From: Nostoc sp. 'Peltigera membranacea cyanobiont' N6
GTDB lineage: Bacteria; Cyanobacteriota; Cyanobacteriia; Cyanobacteriales; Nostocaceae
Assembly: GCF_002949735.1 (NCBI RefSeq)
Contig: NZ_CP026681.1
Coordinates: forward strand, 2,418,001-2,482,000
Length of the DNA: 64,000 nucleotides
Reading direction: 5' to 3'
Position numbers and translations under genes: made by a program
Part shown: positions 11,537 through 20,398 of the stretch, in pieces
How the letters are laid out: each line of letters begins with the position of its first letter
How positions within the stretch are numbered: the stretch's first letter is position 1
The notes under the pieces: generated by a model
What the model saw: only the letters and a program-made list of their open reading frames with translations
Databases searched by the model: none
What the model was told of the DNA's origin: nothing

Positions 11537-12517
11537 TTATTGAAAGTTTTTCAAATTCCAAACTTTAATTGTCTGGTCTTGGGAACCAGATATTATTTGT
11601 TTGCTATCAGGTGATATGGCTAGAGATTGTACAGAGTCACTATGACCTATAAGCGTAATTACTTCATTCTGAGTTTCCAGAGCCCAGACTTTAATAAGTT
11701 CAATTTTTTCAAAAGTAATTACATCATTTTTAGTTTCTAGATCGCAGACTTTCACCATCGTACCTTGTGAACCAGAAACTACCCACCTACTATTTGGTAC
11801 AATTGCAACTGAAGTAATTAGCTGTCCTTGGCTAGTGAGAGACAAAGTTTGTTGCCCCGTATCTAAATTCCAAACTTTGAGAGTTCCATCCAATGAACCC
11901 GAAACTAACTGTTTTCCGTCAGGTGTTAATGCTAGAGATTCTACGTAGCTAGTATGACGATTGAAAGTAGCAATTTCTTCACCTGTCTGTAAGTTCCAGA
12001 TATTAATAGAGAAATCTTCCGCAGCAGAAATCACCTGTTGCCCATCTGGTAAAACTACTAGAGAAGTTATTGGACTGTTGTGACCGAAAAAGCTACGTAT
12101 TAACGGTCCAACAGGAGGAGTAAGACTTGGAGTTAGTGGTCGTAACCAAGCAACTTGTTTCCATTTTTTTGCTTCTACTAGTATCAATTGAATTTGCGGA
12201 ATTTCAAACGACATCAAACGACCTAGCAGTTGTCCTGATAACTGAGTTTTTTCCTTCAATAAAGTATTTGCTGAGAGACGAATTGCTCCTTGAATTAATC
12301 TCAAGCTATTCTTTACATCTTCGGGGCTTTCGATACTTGGTTGCAAAGCCAAGTCATAATCCTCAATCAGCGGCTGTGGTCGTGAAGCTGAAACCTTATG
12401 TTTAATAAACTCGAATTCTGTTAATAATTCGCACAAATCATTAGCCATACCAGCCATAGCTAGATGATAAGGCAAATGCAAAACATATTCCTCATATTCA
12501 GTTGACTTTTCGGACAT
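11537..12517 (-). pseudogene. APAF-1-helical-type N-terminus plus WD40, 5' part
   Basis: The start is most likely the ATG at 12517 (MSEKSTEYEEYVLHLPYHLA). The longer frame from 12571 adds residues that lie within the upstream gene and have no counterpart in the paralogue. The first ~150 residues (LPYHLAMAGMANDLCELLTEFEF, LIEDYDLALQP, RLSANTLL...QLLGRL, WLRPLTPSLTPP) match the helical region that links NB-ARC to WD40 repeats in APAF-1-like proteins; here no ATPase precedes it. Four or so WD40 blades follow, then the TAA at 11537. The start lies inside the preceding gene (20-base overlap), pointing to coupled translation. The intact parent was about 805 residues from this start. The closest relative in the window is the gene at 17933-20274. 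Confidence 0.75.
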
Positions 12518-13271
12518 CGGCAGCAAGTAGACGTACTGGTTCAGCAATGTCAGGACGTTCCAAAATAGCAATTATCGGTTCATGAATATCTGGTGCAATT
12601 TCGGCTAAATGTTTCAACCATCGCCCTAGTTTTGTGAGATTTGCTTTTTGACCCGATGCAACCTCATTACGAATGTTATCAATATAACCAATAATTTCAG
12701 TAATATCTACATGAGGATCTGCGGGTCGTTTGCGAACCCGATCCAATACAGAATCAAAAAGTGTCCGAATGTCAATGCCAGAAGACTGTGATGTAGCGAT
12801 TTTGACATCACCGCCAGCCACGCCGATGTAGCTACCCTCGACATTACCGCTAAATGTGGGCTTAACTAACCGTGCGTTATCACCGATGGCTAAGTCTGTG
12901 GCTGTACCAATATTGAGGTTATATTTTCCTAGCTGTACTGGGTTTTGAGACTGCAAAATCTTTGCTATCTCTGCGGCTAGGGTTGGATCTTGTGTTAATA
13001 GTTTTGTAAATTGATAACGCAATGAAACCTGTGCGTCCTCATTTTTAGGATCTTGCGCTACGTCTTGGAGAGCCTCCTGCAAATTGGGTTTGGCTTCCAC
13101 TCTTGGTTTGAGTTTTTCCCATAAGGCTTTGGCTTGCTCCCAACCAGCAGCACTTAATCTTTTTATAGCTTCCCCAGCTGCAATCCTTTCGGTTGTTTCT
13201 ATTAAAAAAGGTATGACAGGAGTTAGGAAATCAGTTAACTCTTTGGCTAATGTTGCTATATCCATTACCAT
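12498..13271 (-). CDS. Helical protein with RHIM-like motif
   Basis: This 257-residue protein belongs to no named family that I can fix. Residues 1-105 are predicted all-helical: a hydrophobic first helix (LTDFLTPVIPFLIETT) is followed by charged helices (AGWEQAKALWEKLKPRVEAKP, DPKNEDAQVSLRYQ). Residues 115-136 (GKYNLNI...LAIGDNARLV) are the shared island motif, and residues ~148-160 (GSYIGVAGGDVKIA) look like a second, looser copy. The tail of ~95 residues is helical. The layout of helical bundle plus amyloid-type motif resembles the bacterial Bell and fungal HeLo death proteins, whose bundle damages membranes after the motif polymerises. That likeness is inference from layout and hydrophobicity. 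It lies 85 bases after the CHAT gene at 13357 and overlaps the WD40 start, so it is inside the operon. Confidence 0.7.
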   Translation of the reverse strand: MVMDIATLAKELTDFLTPVIPFLIETTERIAAGEAIKRLSAAGWEQAKALWEKLKPRVEAKPNLQEALQDVAQDPKNEDAQVSLRYQFTKLLTQDPTLAAEIAKILQSQNPVQLGKYNLNIGTATDLAIGDNARLVKPTFSGNVEGSYIGVAGGDVKIATSQSSGIDIRTLFDSVLDRVRKRPADPHVDITEIIGYIDNIRNEVASGQKANLTKLGRWLKHLAEIAPDIHEPIIAILERPDIAEPVRLLAADVRKVN

Positions 13272-13356
13272 ATTTTATCCTCCTAACTGCAAAAGTATTT
13301 ATAGGTATTATTTATGACATTATAACCAGCCGGATTGGTCGTCTTTTTGTTTGTTG

Positions 13357-14649
13357 CTAATTGTCTCTCATTTCTGTCTTGAACACCTGTGCGCCATCAC
13401 CAATGGCTATGCCTTCAGCTTTTTCCATGTTAATGTTATACTTACCTATCTGTAGCAATTTGGAATTTTTTTGGACATTTGTAAGTTCATCGAGTAAATC
13501 TTGTCGCTGTTCTTCATCCTTAATCGCTGGGAGAACAAAATTTTCTTTGGTTCGACAGTACAGTACAGGAACCCCCCAATCTCGCCAATATTTCTGGCGT
13601 TGTTGCTCATCTTTTACAGATTCACAATGGTTAAATACTGCTATTCGACCTAATGATACCGCTCGATCTAAAGGAAGTCCTGCTGCGAGTGCTTTGTAGA
13701 AACTTCGACTAAAAGCGATCGCACTTTCATCCCAAATTTTATACTGCATAGCTACCGCCGCAGGAATTCCGGCTGCCATTAAACCCGTGACTACCCCGCT
13801 CCAAACATTTTTTTCGTCACGTCTTCCGGTTTCACAAGCACCTAAGACAACTAATTGTACGCCGCGATCGCGTAAGTTGATAGCCAGTTGTTCGGTGGGC
13901 ATGGGAGCAGATTTGCCATTTTCATCCAGCAGTATAATATATCCCCCAGTGGTGTCAAACACTGATTGTTTGAACTTGCCATGACCAGCAAAATGGAAAA
14001 TATCTGCCCCTGAAATTAATTGGTCATTCAACAGTTCCACGGTGGCATTTGGTACAAATTCATACTTGATTCCGGGGATATCTTTTAAAGCATTTTCGAT
14101 ATTTGCCCGTTCCTTAGTTATATTGAGCGTTTCTTCATCTTCGGGACTAGCCAAAGCAACTAGCAGACGACGAGCCTTAGTTGTAGCGTTTAGTTTCGCT
14201 GCAATGGGAAGAGGTTCATGGCGCACAATCGAAATTTGCGGATTGAGCGCACAAAACCCGGTAATGTCTCTTTTATCAGTTAAATCCTGAATATAAAGGT
14301 ACTCCCAAGGGATGCTGGCTAAGGAAGGGTCTAGTTTCAAACGCAACCGCAATCCTGCTTCTGATTGCAGCCCATTTAAAGTATTAATAAATAACTTTCT
14401 CGCTTGTTCGGGAAGTAGAATATCGCCTATTTGTTCACCCAAGCTAATAATATCTCTAGTATCTGAATTACGATTTTCTAGTTGGCGTAGCTTCGTTGAT
14501 AAACTTGGGGGAATTGAAATATATTCGGCAACTCGGCTTTCACCTGCGGGAGATTCCCAAACTCTCACGGAGAATTGCTTAGTACCTGATTCATCGCTCC
14601 TAACATTATCAATACCAATTACAAAATCACAATACTTATTTACCATCAT
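13357..14649 (-). CDS. CHAT-domain effector with C-terminal RHIM-like motif
   Basis: This is a CHAT protease-like protein without TPRs. The catalytic His lies in FHFAGHG and the Cys in VVLGACETG; the C-terminal part of the fold (SGVVTGLMAAGIPAAVAMQYKIWDESA) is complete. Residues 402-423 (GKYNINM...GIAIGDGAQVF) form the shared island motif at the extreme C-terminus, with only seven residues after it. That is where effectors in NLR-effector amyloid pairs commonly keep it. Two ATG codons open the frame (14649 and 14646). The gene follows the membrane protein after 13 bases and precedes the helical motif protein by 85. The likely job is a peptidase activated by clustering when an NTPase partner with the same motif assembles. 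Domain assignment is strong, activation is inferred. Confidence 0.85.
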   Translation of the reverse strand: MMVNKYCDFVIGIDNVRSDESGTKQFSVRVWESPAGESRVAEYISIPPSLSTKLRQLENRNSDTRDIISLGEQIGDILLPEQARKLFINTLNGLQSEAGLRLRLKLDPSLASIPWEYLYIQDLTDKRDITGFCALNPQISIVRHEPLPIAAKLNATTKARRLLVALASPEDEETLNITKERANIENALKDIPGIKYEFVPNATVELLNDQLISGADIFHFAGHGKFKQSVFDTTGGYIILLDENGKSAPMPTEQLAINLRDRGVQLVVLGACETGRRDEKNVWSGVVTGLMAAGIPAAVAMQYKIWDESAIAFSRSFYKALAAGLPLDRAVSLGRIAVFNHCESVKDEQQRQKYWRDWGVPVLYCRTKENFVLPAIKDEEQRQDLLDELTNVQKNSKLLQIGKYNINMEKAEGIAIGDGAQVFKTEMRDN

Positions 14650-14662
14650 TTATTTTTCTCCC

Positions 14663-15808
14663 TCACACAGTAACCAAGTTAGTTTCGACAACGCGACGAA
14701 CCCCAGGGACGCGATCCAGATGAGTCATTTTTGGCGAATCTACATAGTCACCACCAAGAAATATGACATATGCACCTATAAGAATACATAAGGATGCTAT
14801 TAGTAATTCTCCTTGGGGTAGCACTGTCATTGAAATTGTCCCAAACCATTTGACAGCTTTCAAAATTTTTTCTGCCCATCTAATCTGTTGATAATAGGCT
14901 GGTTCTAATCGACTTACACCTTTAATAGAAGTAATAAATTGCTCTAACTTAGCTTCACTACTTGCAGCCAAATCGTTAAGTTCTTGATTCGTCTGTTGTG
15001 TGAGGTATAACTTTTCCAAAATAGTACTCAAGCTGGCGCCTTCTTTGATCTCATTGATCCACTCCACCGCTTGTTCCCCTGCTGTCTGGGCTAATTGTTG
15101 TCCTATTAGTTCAATTACAGATTCATAGGCTCTGTTAAAAAATTCACGGACAGCATTATATAAATGAGTAACGTTTTCCGCTTGTCCCAACAATTCAGCA
15201 ATATCCATACCAAACAAACCAACCACCTGAGTTAGTTCTGCTATACCCAAACCCATAACCCGACTCAGGGCTGATTCACCAGTATTACTAGCTCGTTCTA
15301 AAATGCTATTTAGTGTATCAGCAACTGTTTCAGATAAATCTGCACGGGCTGTGGGAATGTCGGTTGGTTCCGTTGTACCTCGCTCTGCAATTTGGAGATT
15401 GATTTCTATCTGATTTAGTATAACTTGGAGATTTTCTTCAATCCTGCCCAAATCAGTCAGGCTTCGTTCTCCTATGTTACTTTGAGACCAAGAAATTCCC
15501 TCCTCTTCATCTATGGCTGCTTGGTAAAGATAAGCACTAATTTCTAAATCAGTTAGGGCTTTTGCCAACAATTTCACTGATGTCTGAAAATACACATTTG
15601 GGTCAGTATTTGTTAGCTGAAGTGCCAAAGCTTGGGTTAATTGTGCTGATACTGGCGATAAATTCTCTGCCTGTTCAGCTAAGTCTTGATGAGAATTGGG
15701 ACTACGCCCTCCGCGTTCCCCAGTAGGTGCGCCAGATGGAGTAAACAGCATACGCACTCGATCGGCATAATTCTGTGAAACTTCTTGAACTGAAAATGAC
15801 GTATTCAC
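14663..15808 (-). CDS. Unknown helical protein with C-terminal membrane segment
   Basis: This 381-residue protein is not one I recognise. The start is a GTG at 15808, preceded at 11 bases by the good ribosome site AAGGAG; the ATG in between (15820) runs into a stop after four codons. Most of the chain is helical and acidic. One clear transmembrane helix (LIASLCILIGAYVIFLGG) lies near residues 336-355 and a short basic tail follows (MTHLDRVPGVRR). Residues ~26-37 (GAPTGERGGRSP) look like the translation of a cyanobacterial interspersed repeat inserted in frame (about 15,700-15,735). It heads the operon of CHAT and motif proteins, so it may anchor the complex at the membrane or act as a membrane effector; this is context only. 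Confidence 0.6.
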   Translation of the reverse strand: MNTSFSVQEVSQNYADRVRMLFTPSGAPTGERGGRSPNSHQDLAEQAENLSPVSAQLTQALALQLTNTDPNVYFQTSVKLLAKALTDLEISAYLYQAAIDEEEGISWSQSNIGERSLTDLGRIEENLQVILNQIEINLQIAERGTTEPTDIPTARADLSETVADTLNSILERASNTGESALSRVMGLGIAELTQVVGLFGMDIAELLGQAENVTHLYNAVREFFNRAYESVIELIGQQLAQTAGEQAVEWINEIKEGASLSTILEKLYLTQQTNQELNDLAASSEAKLEQFITSIKGVSRLEPAYYQQIRWAEKILKAVKWFGTISMTVLPQGELLIASLCILIGAYVIFLGGDYVDSPKMTHLDRVPGVRRVVETNLVTV

Positions 15809-16098
15809 GATCCAAGCATCTCCTTAAATGAAATTTGTAAACTTAAAAGTGCGTATTCAAATATTCTATTTACGTAAATCTAAAATTTTTCTATAAAAAA
15901 TAGATTTATGAGAATTTTTACTGTATTGATTCACTGCATTATATAGTGCTGCTAAGTAGATTAGGACATAAACTAATCATAAAGCACGGACACCAAGAGA
16001 CTTTTAAGCCTGTTCCCTGCTATACATACAAAAAGCCAGATGAGTAGCCATGAGACTTAAGTAATATATTTAACCTTATTGTCAATGGTAATGAAACT
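15809..16098. other. Intergenic region ahead of the minus-strand operon
   Basis: About 290 AT-rich bases without a credible gene. It should hold the promoter of the operon that starts at 15808 and the end of the broken WD40 gene. I see no clear repeat or terminator in it. Confidence 0.4.
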
Positions 16099-16766
16099 TT
16101 ATAGCTTCTGTCTCAGATTTTCTAATCTCAGAAAATGCAGTCGTCCTGATATCTCTCCAGCCACAATGGTGACTCCATCGGGCGCAACGGCACAGGATAG
16201 TAATTCACTATCTCCAATGAAGCTAGTTAGGACAGTTCCAGAACGAAGATCCCAGAGTTTGAGGCTACAATCCCGAGAAACCGAAATGGCAAACTGTCCA
16301 CCACCAAATACTGCGATGTCCGTAACCTGAGCGCGATGAACCTCTAAATCCAGCAGTTGTATTCTGTTTTGGAAATCCCAAACTTTCACAGTTGCGTCAT
16401 CAGATGCAGAAATAATTCGCTGTCCATCTGGTGTGACTGCTACAGCATTAATCCATCCATTGTGGTTGCCTAAGTCGTAGGGTTCAGATTCGTGTTCCAA
16501 ATCCCAAACTTTTAATGTGCGATCGCGAGAGCCGGAAATGCAAGAGCGACCATCTGGCGTAACCGCTACAGCTGTGATTTCATCCTTGTGACCCACCAGG
16601 GTACGAAGTACAGTGCTTGCTTCCAAATCCCAAACTTTCAAAGTCCAATCTACTCCGGCAGAAACTGCTTTGTGCTTGTTTGGAATCACGGCGACAGAAT
16701 TGACTCCTGTAGGATGGATCTCAGCACCGCTCTCGTCTCGAATGGGATCGTTGAATTTACCTGTGC
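16099..16766 (-). pseudogene. WD40 gene, 3' part beyond the IS630 insertion
   Basis: This is the end of the large WD40 gene, separated from its 5' part by the IS at 16769-17930. Reading on from ...LKGH and removing the IS with one TA, the frame continues as STGKFNDPIRDESGAEIHPTG and then VNSVAVIPNKHKAVSAGVDWTLKVWDLE, with no stop. About four WD40 blades follow, ending RLENLRQKL. By itself it has only a weak start. Confidence 0.8.
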
Positions 16767-16776
16767 TATAGGACTC

Positions 16777-17322
16777 CTATTTGATTTTTGAAAAAACTCC
16801 GTACATCTGAAGAGTGGGGAAATCAAAGGTAGTGTGTCGAATAAACCACTCAAACATCCACTTCAAATGCGAGAATTTTGGGATCAAGGCACAGAAACGT
16901 CGAACCCATGTTTTAGCTTGCAACCAAATATCCTCGATAGGGTTTTGTTCTGGACAATTAGGAGCAAAGCGAACGCAGTGTATTTTCCATTGCTCGGCTG
17001 GTAGACCAAGATTTACCTCATCTAAGAAGCCTCGAACTTCGTTGGAACGGTGATAACTAGCGCCATCCCACAAAATTAGCAATCGCTGGTTGGGGGAGTG
17101 AGCTAGCAAATACTGTAGGTAATCAATAGTATTTTTAGAATTTCCGCTATCGTAGGCTTTTAGTAGCAATTCTCGTTCGAGATAGTCAACTGCTCCATAG
17201 TATGTCTGTTTATCTCGTTCGTTCACAACTGGAACTGCTATTTCTTGGTCAGTTTTCCCCCAAACATATCCACTTAAATCTCCCCATAGCAAATGGCATT
17301 CATCAAGCAGCAACACTCTCAA
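16777..17322 (-). CDS. IS630 transposase, DDE catalytic part (orfB)
   Basis: This part carries the DDE residues: Asp in LLLDECHLLWGDL, Asp in LLILWDGASYHRS and Glu in QNPIEDIW. The frame extends upstream of the TTG at 17322 through ...KEIATLLANHREEIETG to the run of nine A (minus strand) at 17374-17382. It is therefore most likely translated as an orfAB fusion after a -1 slip there. The stop lies inside the left inverted repeat. It appears intact. Confidence 0.88.
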   Translation of the reverse strand: MRVLLLDECHLLWGDLSGYVWGKTDQEIAVPVVNERDKQTYYGAVDYLERELLLKAYDSGNSKNTIDYLQYLLAHSPNQRLLILWDGASYHRSNEVRGFLDEVNLGLPAEQWKIHCVRFAPNCPEQNPIEDIWLQAKTWVRRFCALIPKFSHLKWMFEWFIRHTTFDFPTLQMYGVFSKIK

Positions 17323-17858
17323 TAAGCCTGTTTCAATTTCCTCTCGGTGGTTTGCCAGCAGTGTTGCAATCTCTTTTTTTTTGCTGCGACAGCATTCTCG
17401 TCGGCTTTGGGATTTAATTTTGTGGTTTTCTTCCAGCTAATTCCTGCTGCATCAAACAGGTCGTAGTAACTTTGCTTTGATTCATAAATTACGTCGTACT
17501 CAAAAGCTAATTTGTACTCTAGTTCACCTAGCTCCCAGCAGTTTTTAGTTTGCAGCCAACTCAATACTTCTTCTTGCTGTTGAGTACTCAGGTAGCTCTT
17601 TCTCCCTTTGTAGTTCAAGCACAGTCCATTAATTCCATCTTCCTCATAGGCTTGTTTCCAGCCTGTTATCGAGCCTAGAGACACATCTAAAATAGCTTGG
17701 ATTTCTTCGTACAAGTAATCTTGGTAAACCAATTTGACTGCCAAAGCTTTTCTTGCCTCACGGGCATCACGACAAGCTGCTATAAAATCTTGTAACTCAG
17801 CGATCGCAGTTGCCACTCCTCCAGGTAGTGTTGCCGTTTGTAGATGCTGATTTATCAT
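17319..17858 (-). CDS. IS630 transposase, helix-turn-helix part (orfA)
   Basis: This 179-residue N-terminal part has the helix-turn-helix layout of IS630 proteins (YLYEEIQAILDVSLGSITGWKQAYEEDG, then a winged second domain). The A_AAA_AAG-type slippery run at 17374-17382 lies near its end. A -1 slip there leads into KEIATLLANHREEIETG of orfB, whereas the zero frame ends soon after at TGA 17319-17321. Confidence 0.85.
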   Translation of the reverse strand: MINQHLQTATLPGGVATAIAELQDFIAACRDAREARKALAVKLVYQDYLYEEIQAILDVSLGSITGWKQAYEEDGINGLCLNYKGRKSYLSTQQQEEVLSWLQTKNCWELGELEYKLAFEYDVIYESKQSYYDLFDAAGISWKKTTKLNPKADENAVAAKKKRLQHCWQTTERKLKQAY

Positions 17859-17932
17859 TGTCTGCTCTTACACTTGTAAACTCTTGCGTATTATCTCGTA
17901 ATCTTTTTCAAAAATCAAATAGGAATCCTATA

Positions 17933-20274
17933 TGTCCCTTAAGTGTCTGTAAAACTGCTCCTGTTTCTAGATCCCAAACTTTGAGAGCGTTATCCAGACC
18001 TGTTGAGATTACTCTTTGGCTGTCAAGGGTTGCGGTAACAGCATAGACTTGCTTGTTGTGACCTGGCATCCAGACTTTCACAATCGCTTGGCGGCTATTG
18101 TCCCAAACCTGGAGTGTACCGTCTTCACAAACGCCAACAATATGTTGTTCATCAATCTGTGCAGTGATGGCAGAAGCACGCTTGGGATCGCCCTCTCGAC
18201 AGTCCAATTCAGTCCCTGACTCTAAGTCCCAAAGCCTAAATGTGCGGTCAGCAGAGGCAGAAAGTAGGTGTTGACCATCTGAAGCGAGTTTGACTACGAG
18301 TACTTTATCCGTATGCCCAATAAAGTCTCGCAAGTGGGTGCCACTTTCCAAATTCCACAACTTCAAGGTGCAATCTGCGGCAGCAGAAATCGCTCGTTTT
18401 CCATCGGCAGTCACCTCGACAGACAAAACTGCATCTGTGTGTCCTGCAAAAGAACGTAAGCAATTTCCAGATTCAAAATCCCAGAGTTTAAGAGTGCGAT
18501 CGCTTGATGCAGAAACAATTGTGTTACTACCTGCGATCGAGAGCGCTAAGACGGCACCTTTATGTGCTTTTATTTCCCGCAAGAGCCTGCCGCTATCAAA
18601 ATCCCAGATTTTTAATGTACCATCATAGCAACCCGAAATAATCGCCTGTCCATCTGAGGAAACTGCTACTGCAATCACAGGTGAGGTATGGAAGTCACCA
18701 ATAGTTCGGAGAACGGCTCCAGTCTGCACATTCCAAAGTTTGAGTGTACAGTCCTGTGAACTAGAAATAACCCACTGCCGATCGGGGCTGATTGCTAGGG
18801 CACTGATTGCAGCAAGATGAGCGTCCTCTAGGATTTTGAGAACCGTGTAGTTTTTTAAGCTCCAAACCACAAGTTGTCGATAATTGGAGGAAATAACATA
18901 CTGCCCGTTGGGAGTTATGGTTAGTGCATCTATTGAACTAAAATGTTTACTCGTTTGCATTTGGCGATCGCGTCGAAGATCCCAAATTTTCAAGGTTTTA
19001 TCTTTAGAAGCAGAAACAATTTGTTGACCATCTGGAGTAATTGCCACAGCAGTGACTGAGTTAGTATGTCCTTCCAGTGTTTGCAGCAATTCTCTAGTGT
19101 GCAAGTTCCAAACTTTGATTGTTTTGTTAGCTCCACTAGAAATAATTGTTTCTCCATCAGGAGCGATCGCTACGGTTTCAACCGATCCCCCATGTCCTAA
19201 AAATGGGGGTAATTGAGTTTTCGTTTCCAGATCCCAGATCGTCAACCGGAATTGACTGGCAACCGCACAAATAGCATAGCGCCCATCAGGAGTAACTGCC
19301 ATCGAGCGAACCCAGCCAATTTGATCTGCAAGTGTGTAGAGTTCAATTCGATGCTCTAAATCCCATACTTTTAAAAAACCTTGGGTGGAAGCAGAAATGG
19401 CTCGTTTACCATCCGGTGTTAGAGCCAAAGCTCTGACTCCCCTTGAGTGTCCCTCCACAAAGCTGTGAATTTCCGTTCCAGTTGCAATGTCCCAGAGTTT
19501 GATGGTGCCATCAGATGAACCAGAGATCATCTGCTGACCATCGGGTGTGATAGCGATTGCCCAAACGCGATCGTCATGCCCCCAAAAAGTCTGCAACTCG
19601 GTTCCTTGTTCTAGATCCCAAAGGCTGAGTGTGCGATCGCTGGAAGCAGAAATAACTTGCCGTCCATCAGGTGTGAGTGTGATCGCGCTGACAGATCCAG
19701 TATGGCCTTGCAATGTCAACAACTCTTTCCCACTACTCAGTTGCCAAACCTTGAGCGTATTGTCCTCAGAACCAGAGATAATTTTTTGTCCATCAGGTGT
19801 GACTGCAACTGCGTTAACAGCTGCCATGTGACCGCTGAAAGTGCGACTTAACAGCCCTCCCGCTATAGTCAGGCTAGAGGTTAATGGACGCAGCCATACA
19901 GTAGTCGTGGAAAGGATCGCCTGCTCAAGAAAGCTTTGAACTTCAGAAGAATCATAATCTTGTAAGCGACCCAGCAATTGTCCTGCCAATTGTCCTCTAT
20001 CTTCTGCCAAAACATTTGCTGATAATCGAATTGCAGCTTGGATTAATTCTATACTTTCCTTGATTTGAACGGAAATGGCAACAGCAGGTTGAAGTGCCAG
20101 TTCATAGTCTTCGATAACTGATTGCGGAGGTAAAATGGAGAGTTTATAATCAATAAACTCAAATTCGGTTAATAGATGGCATAGGTCATCCGCGATGCCT
20201 GCTCTAGCTAGATGGTATGGCAGGTTCAGAACATATTCTGCATCTTCTAGGGAGAAGTTATTGAAATCATTCAT
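17933..20274 (-). pseudogene. APAF-1-helical-type N-terminus plus WD40, 5' part
   Basis: Residues 1-~155 (LPYHLARAGIADDLCHLLTEFEF...WLRPLTSSLT) are the same helical region as in the gene at 12517. About fifteen WD40 blades follow (ISGSEDNTLKVWQLSSG...LQGHTGSV and so on). The frame then runs into the IS630 right end, giving the false tail IGFLFDF. With the IS removed the gene spans 20274 to 16099 and encodes about 1,003 residues. The ATG at 20274 faces the NB-ARC gene at 20399 across 124 bases. The truncated product still has most of the propellers and may fold. Confidence 0.8.
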
Positions 20275-20322
20275 AAAGCGATCGCTACGTGCGCGTAAAA
20301 CCTAGAATTCACTAATCTCAGG

Positions 20323-20398
20323 TTGGTTGAAATGCTACAACAATAAAATAATAAAGCCGCTTTGATGTAATTACAATTTAGTTACTTACAAGTATTAA
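20323..20398 (+). promoter_or_regulatory. 76-bp upstream block shared with the gene at 28062
   Basis: The 76 bases before this ATG match the 76 bases before the ATG at 28062 at 65 positions without a gap. The match runs on into the first ~200 coding bases. It includes the leader TACAAGTATTAAATGACAC and an AT-rich stretch. The conserved spacing suggests a common promoter and leader copied with the N-terminal module; I cannot place -35/-10 boxes securely. Confidence 0.55.

Larger units (their letters stand above)
16769..17930 (-). mobile_element. IS630-family insertion sequence
   Basis: This 1,162-bp element is bounded by inverted repeats of about 29 bases that differ at one position (about 16,769-16,795 and 17,905-17,930). 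It lies between TA dinucleotides (16767-16768 and 17931-17932), the IS630/Tc1-mariner target. It is inserted in the WD40 gene in antisense-free orientation, i.e. both read on the minus strand. Removing the IS and one TA restores the WD40 frame exactly, so the TA was the target duplication. It encodes orfA and orfB joined by a probable -1 frameshift. Confidence 0.92.

Noticed and set aside
12518..12571. 18-residue N-terminal extension of the WD40 gene
   Set aside because: It lies inside the preceding gene, begins with a TTG-type start and is absent in the paralogue at 20274; the ATG at 12517 fits better.
14312..14791. 159-residue plus-strand frame
   Set aside because: Antisense to the CHAT gene and the junction to the membrane protein; no family features.
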